This document shows positions 7,901 through 14,089 of a stretch of 14,285 nucleotides of DNA, one piece after another. How positions within the stretch are numbered: the stretch's first letter is position 1; every line of letters starts with the position of its first letter. Origin of the DNA: Clostridiaceae bacterium OM02-2AC (GTDB lineage: Bacteria; Bacillota_I; Bacilli_A; Erysipelotrichales; Erysipelotrichaceae); contig QULU01000062.1 of NCBI GenBank assembly GCA_003481775.1, forward strand, positions 1 to 14,285. The letters run 5' to 3'. The position numbers and the translations under genes were made by a program. The notes below the pieces were generated by a model that was not told the DNA's origin, ran no database searches, and saw only the letters and a program-made list of their open reading frames with translations.

Positions 7901-9086
7901 GAAGAGCATGTTTGTGGAAACCCTGATCCAAAGCTGTCTTGTGACAGCAGAAAACATACTCTATCTGTTTGATTTTGATAAGCCGCTATTTAAGAAATAT
8001 GCACAATATCAACAGGTTGCCGCTGTTTTTCAAAGGGAGGATGCAGAGGAAATTCAAAGCTTTTTCAGGTTTATGAGACGCATGATCCAGCAGCGCAGAG
8101 CACAGCGGAGCGAGCAGGGAATCCTTTGTATTCTGCATAATTATGAGGTGTTTCATGAGCTGTATCCGGAGCTGGAGGAGGAGCTGCTTTATCTGCTGCG
8201 GGAAGGAAAAAAATATGGCATTGTATGCTGTATTACGACAACGATTCTGCAGCAGCTTCCCATGCGTATACAGGCCAGTGTTGAGGACTGGTATGCATTG
8301 CAGTGTGCACAAAATGAGGATTACAGCTATCTCTTCTCCTGTGAACAAACCTGTATTCCACTGACACAGCCAGGCTGTGGCCTTATGAAACAGAACGATA
8401 CACTCTGTATGTTTCAGATTGCTGTTTATCAAAAGGCGGCATGGACAAAGGCATCCAGAGCACCGACACCAGGGGCATATTGTATTCCACGTATGCCGGC
8501 GCATGTCTTTCACCCTCTTGCAATGCAAAGCGACAGAAGCTTTTTGGGCAGGGAAATCAAAACGCAGGAGGAGGTTTATACCACCTATCCTACAGGGCGC
8601 TGTCTGTTTCTACTGGCGGCCTATCGCCTGAACGACAGCTTTATTTCCCTTTATCTGAAACAGCTGGAAACAGGAGGCTGTGTTCATGTATACAGTCCGC
8701 ATCCCCTTGCTCATCGAAAGCCGTCCTTGCTGGATACGGTACATGATCTGTTGAAGCATACGCAAAAGCAATATATTGTATGGCATCAGCTGGATGAGCT
8801 GGCTCTGGATACTGCTACGATGAAGGCACTGCTGGAGGCAGAGCATCTGCATCATATCTTTATTGAAACCATGCCGCATGTTAGCGCGTATTCTCTATGG
8901 GACTGGTATGCTCCGGTATGGCTTGATGCAGTTGTTCTCTGGATGGGGAAGGGATTTCAGGAGCACTCCTATGCATTGAAAAGGAGTGTGCAGACAGATA
9001 GAATGCTGAAAAGCAAGGAAGCGATTTACTGGGAGGAGGATACATGCAGAATACTGCAGCTATGGGAGGTAGAAGAAAATGGATGA
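4971..9086 (+). CDS. essC: EssC/YukB-type FtsK/SpoIIIE ATPase of the type VII-like secretion system
   Basis: A 1371-residue membrane ATPase, the motor expected to recognise and export WXG100 substrates. An FHA domain (about 95-175) carries HIGRS (103-107) and STNG (140-143), preceded by a degenerate FHA-like region. Two membrane helices follow (about 235-259 and 267-289). ATPase domain 1 has Walker A GMTGSGKS (648-655), Walker B LFLVADEF (759-766) and ATQKP (797-801). Domain 2 has GMVGSGKS (972-979), but its Walker B region reads CILHNYEVF with His in place of the usual Asp. Domain 3 (about 1205-1330) has lost Walker A entirely. This layout of two N-terminal FHA-type modules, a helix pair and tandem ATPases is that of EssC/YukBA. 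ATG 4971 is chosen over a TTG at 4932; it overlaps the kinase end by 13 nt and follows a short TAAGG. Confidence 0.93.
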   Translation: MRRIRLCVLQEKGIQTVLLINQREAVRVYQYRDVEVLAVWSIHGWSFRVAQPASPLYQLQEKEIKAGFHCVIALEEQRVRFYAEELCADALHFHGYALTGAVHIGRSCTQELYLNSPGISQCHALLQPLDTAWELVDQGSTNGCYVNHERITRCNVKPGDVIHLGNVMLLMGKDSIFVPERLANAHLPEISYLNTVIQREEVCTGIYQTPKPVESLAMEIELPLAKATQENLPAIFVLGPSITMGLSSTAMGIFSFWLAAERKQDLFSVIPTLLMSLSMALGTILWPLLSKRYERKQQHRKEEKRCYLYSCYLLEVRQRIQQAIQEQHAYLQNWYPPIASLCDDFLAQKPYQLRGVNQEGWLHVVLGQGSCPAGIDLQIPHVSSMLQDVLLDKLQALQSEQYRLENVPIVADLRNCSSLCLQGERSICIDMLLNILLQLVIQQSEKEVCICIAADKALLSKEKLFCLPHLFANRQRLLVWDGASAGRCRRLLEEVVQDDRIQAVIVCILEPRLADDLQLPSHEKLHLLRWSDTLHTACNLLLQINGSSVHWPQRHADFTIDRCAAKQRRAAFVQRAAYPKEASQDKKILSFLKLFHCRSVEELQIASRYQMSDAANSLRVIIGQSVDGGELYLDAHEHSHGPHGLLAGMTGSGKSECLLTYLLSLAVTFSCQDVSFLLIDFKGGTMANALAKLPHTAGIITNLDKGILMRCLCAIEGELTRRQQQLADTGKRYQISSMDIDKYMQLRKQHPSLTAMPHLFLVADEFAELKQLFPAVLDHLRQCARIGRSLGIHLLLATQKPFGVVDEQIWSNARFHLCLKVADRNDSMDMLKKDSAVHLQHPGQLFLQVGHDEVFVQGQSAWTQAPYDPNGSETAGPCLSYYDDDGAIRDMPMSGSTVSKTELEAVCDALCAISTERAAPLWLPPLQPDLRQEEIPAIGNACTLGLLDDIAHQQQLPFSISIWDGRNLAVCGMVGSGKSMFVETLIQSCLVTAENILYLFDFDKPLFKKYAQYQQVAAVFQREDAEEIQSFFRFMRRMIQQRRAQRSEQGILCILHNYEVFHELYPELEEELLYLLREGKKYGIVCCITTTILQQLPMRIQASVEDWYALQCAQNEDYSYLFSCEQTCIPLTQPGCGLMKQNDTLCMFQIAVYQKAAWTKASRAPTPGAYCIPRMPAHVFHPLAMQSDRSFLGREIKTQEEVYTTYPTGRCLFLLAAYRLNDSFISLYLKQLETGGCVHVYSPHPLAHRKPSLLDTVHDLLKHTQKQYIVWHQLDELALDTATMKALLEAEHLHHIFIETMPHVSAYSLWDWYAPVWLDAVVLWMGKGFQEHSYALKRSVQTDRMLKSKEAIYWEEDTCRILQLWEVEENG

Positions 9087-9333
9087 AAGAATACTGGTGG
9101 AGGTGTATGTACCAGCGGTGCAGAAAGGTATGGAGGTGCTGCTTCCCGCACAGGCAAAGCTGTGTGTAGTGCACAGTCTTGTATCACAAATTTTGGAGAC
9201 TGCCTGGCATTTGGAAAAGGGCAGTCTTGAAAAAGGCAGCTGGTATCTGGAGCAGCAGGACTGCATGCCGGATTTCGAGCTGTGCGTTAAGGAGGCCGGC
9301 ATTCATAGCGCAGAACGCATCATCATCTTATAG
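9079..9333 (+). CDS. YukD/EsaB-like small ubiquitin-fold protein
   Basis: An 84-residue protein starting 8 nt before the end of essC, with GGGAGGT (9064-9070) as its ribosome binding site. The pattern is that of the YukD/EsaB ubiquitin-like family: a first strand ILVEVYVPA (5-13), a second strand MEVLLPAQ, a helix VHSLVSQILETAWHL, and a final GIHSAERIIIL strand in place of the usual GI-x-DG-x-x-L end. No diglycine tail is present. YukD/EsaB is a cytosolic part of Bacillota type VII systems, required for or regulating export. The place directly after essC supports the call despite low sequence identity. There are several cysteines (29, 62 and 69). Confidence 0.75.
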   Translation: MDERILVEVYVPAVQKGMEVLLPAQAKLCVVHSLVSQILETAWHLEKGSLEKGSWYLEQQDCMPDFELCVKEAGIHSAERIIIL

Positions 9334-9343
9334 GAGGAACGAA

Positions 9344-9646
9344 ATGAGTATAAAAATACAGGTGGATCCTGCCAGACTGGACAGTGCGGCAGGACAGATC
9401 GAACAGCAGACCCTGTCCTACGAAAAGAATTACCGTCGTTTGTTTCAGGAGGTAGCGGCGATGGGCAGCGGTTGGCAGGGAAAGGATAATCAGGCCTTTG
9501 TATCACAAATTCAGGGGTTTGAAAAAGACTTTCAGCAGATGGCAGCACTTATGCGTGAGTATGCATCTTTTCTCAAGCTGAGTGCAAAGACCTATCGTCA
9601 GACACAGGATGAGCGAGCACAGATGGCCCGCCGTCTGGTCAATTAG
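9344..9646 (+). CDS. WXG100 family protein (EsxA-like)
   Basis: A 100-residue helical hairpin protein with WQG at 44-46 between two long amphipathic helices (about 8-38 and 50-95). Length and central motif match the WXG100 family, which are substrates and structural partners of type VII secretion. A YxxxE-like export signal near the C-terminus is only loosely matched by TYRQTQDE (83-90). ATG 9344 is fixed by AGGAGG (9332-9337) 6 nt upstream; the in-frame extension from 9179 overlaps the YukD-like gene and is rejected. It is separated by 10 nt from the genes on both sides. It may pair with the next protein as a heterodimer. Confidence 0.9.
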   Translation: MSIKIQVDPARLDSAAGQIEQQTLSYEKNYRRLFQEVAAMGSGWQGKDNQAFVSQIQGFEKDFQQMAALMREYASFLKLSAKTYRQTQDERAQMARRLVN

Positions 9647-9656
9647 GAGGTATATG

Positions 9657-9950
9657 ATGGATCAGCTACAAGTCACACTGGCGCAGCTAACACAGACCGC
9701 TGCCAGTATCCGTTCACAGAATCAACAGCTGAATTCCTGTCTGCAGGAAATCGGCAGTTCAATGAATCAGCTTGCTGCCTATTGGCAGTCTCCGGCTTCA
9801 GAAAAGATAAGATCCCGTTTTCATGGAATGGTGCCGGTTTTTGACAATTATCGGTCTATTGTCGAAGCCTATGCAAAATTCCTTGATCAGACGGTATCAA
9901 CCTATCAAAGCATGGAGGCACAGCTGAATGCCAGTGCCGAAGGCTTCTAG
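9657..9950 (+). CDS. WXG100-like protein with WQS in place of WXG
   Basis: A 97-residue helical hairpin protein. The turn reads YWQSPASE (42-49), so the WXG glycine is replaced by serine, and the flanking helices (4-40 and 46-90) are Gln/Ser/Ala-rich as in WXG100 proteins. Two adjacent ATGs exist (9654 and 9657). The second is 6 nt from AGGAGG (9645-9650) and is preferred; using the first adds one methionine. A loose YQSME (83-87) lies near the end. Sharing size, position and fold type with the preceding WXG100 protein suggests a heterodimer partner, as with EsxA/EsxB or ESAT-6/CFP-10. Its 3' end overlaps the next gene by 23 nt. Confidence 0.85.
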   Translation: MDQLQVTLAQLTQTAASIRSQNQQLNSCLQEIGSSMNQLAAYWQSPASEKIRSRFHGMVPVFDNYRSIVEAYAKFLDQTVSTYQSMEAQLNASAEGF

Positions 9951-10146
9951 GACGCTTATCCAGACGATGGCTTGCACGTATCTGCAGCAGCTGTATGCAC
10001 TGCAGCTACAGCTGCGCCAGCAAACAGCCATGCTGCCCAATGCCGCTCAGGGCGCAGAGCTTCCCCTGCTGCAGCGACAGTATCGCAATGTCCTGCAAAA
10101 TGTACAGGAACAGATTCGGATATGTGAGGGACTGCGTATGCTGTAG
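9928..10146 (+). CDS. Small helical protein upstream of the candidate effector
   Basis: A 72-residue, Gln/Leu-rich protein predicted to form two amphipathic helices (about 8-34 and 44-70) around PNAAQGAELP. No family is recognised. The ATG at 9928 has GGAGG (9914-9918) 9 nt before it and overlaps the previous gene by 23 nt; an alternative ATG at 9967 would shorten it by 13 residues. It sits directly before the effector-like gene (11-nt gap). In known LXG loci, small helical partner proteins encoded just upstream of the toxin (for example DUF5082/DUF5344 types) bind its N-terminal helices and aid targeting to the secretion machine. A similar role here is inference from position and shape. Confidence 0.7.
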   Translation: MPVPKASRTLIQTMACTYLQQLYALQLQLRQQTAMLPNAAQGAELPLLQRQYRNVLQNVQEQIRICEGLRML

Positions 10147-10157
10147 GCGATAGCTGA

Positions 10158-11075
10158 ATGATAAAAATACATACCGGAAAGCTGCTGCAGCTTCAGCAAA
10201 CTACACAGCTCACCTGGAAACAAAGCAGCCGCCTGCGCCCTTCACTTAATCAGCTTCAACATATTCTGGGACAAACATCGCAGCTAAGCCGCCTATCACT
10301 GTTGCAGCGACAGCTGGAAGCGCAGCTGTATCAGCTGCAAGGCTATTTCCATGATTCACAAATGCAATATGAATCGATGGAGCAGCGTCTTCTGCATAAG
10401 GCTGCTCAGCTGCGCCAGGTCGCAACACCATCCAGTGACAGCGATTGGCAGGATGCCTGGTATACGCGTAAGGACAGCTGGAAAACAACCCATCGTACAC
10501 ACACGACCTTTGGAAGCGGCAGGTCCCTTGTCGATTATGCGAAAAACGGTATCTGTGCCGGAATTTTCGGCGGCTTTGATGCCTTTCGCTATAATCTGGG
10601 AAGAGACAGCAAATATACATCGGCAAACGCTCAGTTTGCACTTGGCAGTGCCCGTGTGTCTGCGGATGGAAAGGCGATGCTGTATGAGGAGGGTACCTGG
10701 AATCCACAGCTGCAGCTGGAGGCAGAAGCACAAGCTGCGCTTGCTCAGCTGAAAGCAGGATTTGATATCGGCACCTCTTATGTACATGCCGGAATTGAAG
10801 CATCTGTAGGGGTTGGTGTTGCCAAGGGCTCTGCCAAGGCGGTGATTAAGAAGGATGAGGTTACGCTGAAGGGAGAAATCGGAGTGGCTGCTGTACAGGG
10901 AGAGGTGAAAGGGAAATTTTCTCTGTTTGGCGCAGATATAACGCTGAGCGGTACCGGTGAGCTTGGTGCTGCCGGAGTTGGCGCAGAGTTTTCCAGTAAA
11001 AAAGGGGAAGTGGAGTTTGGCGGAAAGGCTTCACTGCTTGCAGGTCTGGGATTTAAGGTTAAAATCAATTACTGA
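10158..11075 (+). CDS. Candidate type VII secreted effector: helical N-terminus, glycine-rich beta-type C-terminus
   Basis: A 305-residue protein of unknown family. Residues 1-90 are Gln/Leu-rich coiled helices resembling the small WXG/LXG-type proteins encoded beside it. Residues 95-125 are a polar linker. A segment at 128-140 (KNGICAGIFGGFD) is glycine-rich and apolar. Residues 152-305 are alternating short strands such as EASVGVGVAKGSAKAVI, GEIGVAAVQGEVKG and FGGKASLLAGLGFKVKI, a repetitive Gly/Ala/Val pattern of amphipathic beta-hairpins. No signal peptide, cysteine pairs or nuclease motif is seen. The start has only a weak AGGCGAT upstream and probably relies on coupling to the preceding gene. 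Placement after the WXG100 and helical partner genes supports export by this system. A pore-forming or surface-lattice function is possible. Confidence 0.75.
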   Translation: MIKIHTGKLLQLQQTTQLTWKQSSRLRPSLNQLQHILGQTSQLSRLSLLQRQLEAQLYQLQGYFHDSQMQYESMEQRLLHKAAQLRQVATPSSDSDWQDAWYTRKDSWKTTHRTHTTFGSGRSLVDYAKNGICAGIFGGFDAFRYNLGRDSKYTSANAQFALGSARVSADGKAMLYEEGTWNPQLQLEAEAQAALAQLKAGFDIGTSYVHAGIEASVGVGVAKGSAKAVIKKDEVTLKGEIGVAAVQGEVKGKFSLFGADITLSGTGELGAAGVGAEFSSKKGEVEFGGKASLLAGLGFKVKINY

Positions 11076-11091
11076 TGGGAAGGTATAAGGA

Positions 11092-11385
11092 ATGAAAAAG
11101 GAAGCATTAAAAAATATTCTGCCGCTTGGCAGTGTGATCACCCTGAAGAAAGGGCGAAAAAAACTAATGATTATCGGAAGAATCCAGGAGGAACGCGCCA
11201 GTGGTATCCTGTATGATTATGCAGCGGTGCTGTATCCGGAGGGTATGCTGGATGCATCGGAGCTGTATATGTTTCAGGGAGAGGATATCGATCGTATCTA
11301 TCATGTGGGACTGCAGGAGGAAGAGGAGTTCGCCTTTCGCAGCTATATGGAACAAAAGCTGCAGGAATTGAACCTGCTCGAATAA
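11092..11385 (+). CDS. DUF4176 family protein, last gene of the secretion operon
   Basis: A 97-residue cytosolic protein with the recognisable DUF4176 layout: LPLGSVITLKKGRKKLMIIGR (10-30) forming a beta-hairpin, then YDYAAVLYPEGML, then FQGEDIDRIYHVGLQEEEEFAFRSYM, and a C-terminal helix. DUF4176 proteins are, to my knowledge, found mainly in type VII/LXG gene neighbourhoods of Bacillota, where their role is not settled. They may be chaperones, adaptors or immunity-related. It starts 16 nt after the effector gene with GGAAGG and AAGGA upstream, and a terminator follows 23 nt after the stop. The call is fairly sure as to family and open as to role. Confidence 0.85.
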   Translation: MKKEALKNILPLGSVITLKKGRKKLMIIGRIQEERASGILYDYAAVLYPEGMLDASELYMFQGEDIDRIYHVGLQEEEEFAFRSYMEQKLQELNLLE

Positions 11386-11408
11386 GCAGGCTGCTTTCCT
11401 ATATCTAA

Positions 11409-11443
11409 AAACACGTCCAATCTCTCTGAGAATGGACGTGTTT
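11409..11443 (+). terminator. Terminator of the secretion operon
   Basis: A perfect 11-bp stem pairs AAACACGTCCA (11409-11419) with TGGACGTGTTT (11433-11443) around a 13-nt loop with an inner TCTC/GAGA. The T-tract is short on the + strand, while AAAAA at 11407-11411 supplies a T-tract for leftward transcripts, so it may work in both directions. Confidence 0.75.
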
Positions 11444-11499
11444 ATGATAAAGGGGACATACGAGTCAGCTTGAATAGCCGATCGTCTGATTCCTTTTTG

Positions 11500-11544
11500 A
11501 CAAAAGAAAAAGCTGCGCTCCGAACGTCTATCAGGGAGCACAGC
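11500..11544 (-). terminator. Terminator of the leftward HD-domain gene
   Basis: On the minus strand a 10-bp stem, GCTGTGCTCC with GGAGCGCAGC (one U-G wobble), is followed by TTTTTCTTTTG. On the + strand the arms are 11535-11544 and 11512-11521, with the A-rich tract at 11502-11511. It lies about 20 nt past the HD gene stop. Confidence 0.85.
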
Positions 11545-11562
11545 ATGCTATGGATCAAACCG

Positions 11563-12123
11563 TTATCGAATGCTGAAGGAAAGCAATGCTGCCAGTGAAA
11601 TTGCATGTCTGGAATACCGCACCTTTCTTCCACCCTGTAACAGAATTTCGCTCATGGCGCAGTATTTATCAACCGCCTGCAGCACCCAGCCCTCTTTTGT
11701 TTTGGGACAATGCAGTGTCATCGGCCACATATGGTGTACGATGGCATCTTCAATGATGGCATTGACTGAGGTTGCCTTGCGTGCATTTTCCAGTGCAATC
11801 TGCGGATGCACGGCACAGTGTCGTCCCTCGATGGGACGCTCATCCTTATCCAAATCCCTCCAGTCATAATGATACAGATCGTGAAGCAGACCGGCTCTTG
11901 CGGCACTGCAGGAATCCAGATGCAATCTGCGTGCGATTAGAAATGTATAATAAGAGACATTCAGCGAGTGCTGAAATCTTGATGTGTCCATATGCTGTGT
12001 AAATGCTTTGAGGTCCTGCACATCATCCAGCGGCAGTAGGTCAAAGATACAGCTCAGATACTCCTGAGCCAGATCATTGTCGGCGTTATTCAAATCTATT
12101 CTGGAAAAAATCGCTTTTTGCAT
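11563..12123 (-). CDS. HD-domain phosphohydrolase-like protein
   Basis: A 186-residue cytosolic protein with the metal-binding HD signature: H52 in RFQHSLNVS, H81-D82 in GLLHDLYHYDW, H106 in AVHPQIALENA, HH at 130-131 in IVHHMWP and D152 in VDKYCA. HD proteins hydrolyse phosphomonoesters or phosphodiesters of nucleotides; the substrate here is unknown. The compact single domain and the HHMWP motif match a stand-alone subgroup common in Clostridia-like genomes, not the RelA or HD-GYP types. The start at 12123 is preceded by AGGTGG (12130-12135) and an extended -10 at 12154-12162. It is a monocistronic leftward gene with its own terminator and is convergent with the secretion operon. Confidence 0.88.
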   Translation of the reverse strand: MQKAIFSRIDLNNADNDLAQEYLSCIFDLLPLDDVQDLKAFTQHMDTSRFQHSLNVSYYTFLIARRLHLDSCSAARAGLLHDLYHYDWRDLDKDERPIEGRHCAVHPQIALENARKATSVNAIIEDAIVHHMWPMTLHCPKTKEGWVLQAVDKYCAMSEILLQGGRKVRYSRHAISLAALLSFSIR

Positions 12124-12153
12124 TCCATGACCACCTTTTTTTACATCGTCATT

Positions 12154-12162
12154 ACTATAGCA
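12154..12162 (-). promoter_or_regulatory. Extended -10 for the HD-domain gene
   Basis: The minus strand reads TGC-TATAGT, an extended -10 with one mismatch, giving a leader of about 24 nt. As at 3166-3174, no proper -35 is present and TTCACA elements stand upstream. Confidence 0.5.
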
Positions 12163-12304
12163 CTACTCTGTGAAAAAATCATGTGAACATTTTGTGATTT
12201 TTAAATTCAGAGTCAATTCATACTATGCAAAGCCTTCAAAATGGGGTATCATAAACAGGCAAAGACATGGATATGAAAGTCTATTATAAGGAAAGAGGGA
12301 ACCT

Positions 12305-13306
12305 ATGCCGGAATTTGAAAAGGTGATTGTCCACGTTCTGGACTGTGAACAGAATACATGTATTATGAGTACCAGCTGCATGCAGGAGCTGCAGCCGGAG
12401 GTTGAAAAAATGATGCAGACCAAGGCATCCAGGGTTTTTTCCAGCTCCTCTAAAAAGAGTGGAAAATTCAAGGAAAGCTCACAGGTGAAGCAGTGGCTGG
12501 ACAGCTTTAAGCTGCAGGAGCTCAGCTTTGAACAGCTCAGTGAGAAGCTTGCACGCCACATATTTGATGCAAAGCTTCGATGTGCATTATATTATCCAAG
12601 CGATTTGCTGATTGCACAGGTGATGGAAGAGGGAAGGCGCTATCTGCTGGTAATCGATAATGCCTACAGTGAAGGCATTACGCATACACTGGTACAGGAG
12701 GAGGCCGGCATGCGGAATGACATCATCCCTTATCGTACACTGCTTTCCTCCTCCTTAGTCAAGGCGGATAAGGCATTTCTGGTGGAGCTGAGCGATTATG
12801 CGCTGCACTGTGTGGAAAGCAAGGTGGAAATCGAGGCGGAGAAGGTAAACTTCTTTGCGGATATCATACTGGAAAGCACCACCTCCCCCTCCTACAAGGA
12901 AGCCGTGTCCTCCCTGGCGAAAATCACAGAGGAAATCAGTGATAAATACGACCTGGATCAGATGGAGGTCGTTCCGAAAATGAAAAGTATCATAAAAGAG
13001 AATATCGAGCAGCAGACACCGATTGAAATTGAAGAGGTCGCAGAGCTATTGTTCGCTGAAAAGCCGCTTGCCCGGGATGATTTTCGTGAGGAGCTGCGCA
13101 AACAGGGCGTTGAAAAGCCGATTGAAGTGGAATATGTAAAGCCAGCACGTTCGGATAAGGTACAGAAAATCAAAACGGATAAAGGAATCGAAATCATCAT
13201 ACCGGTGGACTATATGAACTCCCGGGATTTTGTGGAATTTAAAAATCAGCCGGATGGAACGATTTCCATACAGCTGAAAAATATAACTCGGATCACAAGT
13301 AAATAG
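12305..13306 (+). CDS. Nucleoid-associated protein, NdpA/YejK family
   Basis: A 333-residue cytosolic protein matching the 37-kDa nucleoid-associated family (NdpA/YejK, PF04245). Recognisable parts are an acidic N-terminal region, a middle core (ALYYPSDLLIAQV, YLLVIDNAYSEG, IIPYRTLL) and the C-terminal signature GIEIIIPVDYM and FKNQPDGTISIQLKNI (about 295-328). Family members bind the nucleoid; their molecular role is poorly known. GAGGGA (12295-12300) stands 4 nt before the ATG. The gene is divergent from the HD-domain gene over a 181-bp region and ends at a bidirectional terminator shared with the leftward Nfu operon. It is an ordinary chromosomal gene with no sign of link to the secretion locus. 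Confidence 0.88.
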   Translation: MPEFEKVIVHVLDCEQNTCIMSTSCMQELQPEVEKMMQTKASRVFSSSSKKSGKFKESSQVKQWLDSFKLQELSFEQLSEKLARHIFDAKLRCALYYPSDLLIAQVMEEGRRYLLVIDNAYSEGITHTLVQEEAGMRNDIIPYRTLLSSSLVKADKAFLVELSDYALHCVESKVEIEAEKVNFFADIILESTTSPSYKEAVSSLAKITEEISDKYDLDQMEVVPKMKSIIKENIEQQTPIEIEEVAELLFAEKPLARDDFREELRKQGVEKPIEVEYVKPARSDKVQKIKTDKGIEIIIPVDYMNSRDFVEFKNQPDGTISIQLKNITRITSK

Positions 13307-13340
13307 GGATAGCGTTCACCCGTGATGAACAGGAAAAGTA

Positions 13341-13380
13341 AAAACACATGAAGCAAGTAAGCCGCATGTGTTTTCTTTAT
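13341..13380. terminator. Bidirectional terminator between the nucleoid and Nfu genes
   Basis: A perfect 10-bp stem pairs AAAACACATG (13341-13350) with CATGTGTTTT (13365-13374) around a 14-nt loop. It is followed by CTTTAT on the + strand and by TACTTTTCC on the minus strand. It lies between two convergent stops. Confidence 0.85.
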
Positions 13381-13386
13381 AAAGCG

Positions 13387-13617
13387 TTATTCTACCAGTG
13401 TAACACCACTAACGCCTTCGACCTCATCCAGCAGAATTGCCTCAATACCACCCTGAATCGTATCGTCGATGGACATGCAGCCGACACATGCTCCCAGAAG
13501 ACGTACACCGACAATGCCATCCTCAAAGGATACAAATTCTACATCGCCGCCATCTCTTTGTATGTATGGACGTATTTTCTCAATGGTTTGCTTGATTTCA
13601 TCTATCTTTGTCTGCAT
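13387..13617 (-). CDS. Nfu/NifU C-terminal-type iron-sulfur scaffold protein
   Basis: A 76-residue cytosolic protein made of a single NifU C-terminal domain: IRPYIQRDGGDVEFV (15-29), then GVRLLGACVGCMSIDDTIQGGIEAIL with C44 and C47 as the CxxC that binds a labile Fe-S cluster for delivery to client proteins. The length matches small stand-alone Nfu proteins of Bacillota (YutI-like). ATG 13617 is chosen because AGAAGGAA (13623-13630) lies directly upstream; the open frame extending to 13737 overlaps the upstream gene and lacks family similarity. It is the last gene of the leftward operon, 16 nt after the DUF212 gene. Confidence 0.92.
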   Translation of the reverse strand: MQTKIDEIKQTIEKIRPYIQRDGGDVEFVSFEDGIVGVRLLGACVGCMSIDDTIQGGIEAILLDEVEGVSGVTLVE

Positions 13618-13633
13618 CCTATTCCTTCTTTCT

Positions 13634-14089
13634 CTAATGGATAAGCTGATACATGGACAGGGATACCAGTATGCCCAGCAGGATACCTCCAAGTATTTCA
13701 ATGAATTTATGGCCAAGAACGCTTTTGATCTTTTCATGATAGATCGGGTCGTTGAATTTCAGACCCTTCAGTGTCTCCAGATCGCTGATCAGCTGCTTTG
13801 TCAGCTGTATATTTCTGCCTGCGTAATAACGTACATTGGCTGCATCGTAAATAACGATGAAGCTGAAAACACAGGTAATTGCGAACAGGGCGGAATCAAA
13901 GCCTTCGTTCATGCCGATCGCAATCGTCAGGGCTGTTACCGTAGAGCTGTGGGAGCTTGGAAAGCCTCCGCAGGCGATGCACTGATGCACATCCAGTTCC
14001 TTGGTGCGGAAATAAAGCACGATCGGCTTTAAAACCTGGGCGATGACATTTGCCAGAAGGGCAGCCACCAGGGGGTAAATCGAACTCAT
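13634..14089 (-). CDS. Divergent PAP2 family membrane protein (DUF212, YuiD-like)
   Basis: A 151-residue membrane protein of the divergent PAP2/acid phosphatase-vanadium haloperoxidase-related group. Family signatures are GGFPSSHSS (41-49), IVIYDAANVRYYAGRNIQ (79-96) and LGHKFIEILGGILLGI (125-140). Hydrophobic helices fall at about 4-27, 50-60, 66-82 and 129-148. SSH and LGH retain the histidines of PAP2 motifs 2 and 3, so a lipid-phosphate phosphatase-like activity is possible but unproven for the family. GAGGTGAT (14097-14104) gives a good start at 14089. It is followed by nfu in the same transcript. Confidence 0.9.
   Translation of the reverse strand: MSSIYPLVAALLANVIAQVLKPIVLYFRTKELDVHQCIACGGFPSSHSSTVTALTIAIGMNEGFDSALFAITCVFSFIVIYDAANVRYYAGRNIQLTKQLISDLETLKGLKFNDPIYHEKIKSVLGHKFIEILGGILLGILVSLSMYQLIH

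Noticed and set aside
7986..8528. Minus-strand open frame of 180 codons
   Set aside because: It is antisense to the second ATPase domain and its composition is not protein-like.
10246..10803. Open frames of 143-185 codons on the minus strand under the effector-like gene
   Set aside because: They are antisense shadows caused by the CAG/CTG-rich sequence. They have no binding site, and the + strand gene fits the operon spacing.
13469..14032. 187-codon + strand open frame
   Set aside because: It is antisense to the DUF212 and nfu genes, both of which have clear family signatures and ribosome binding sites.
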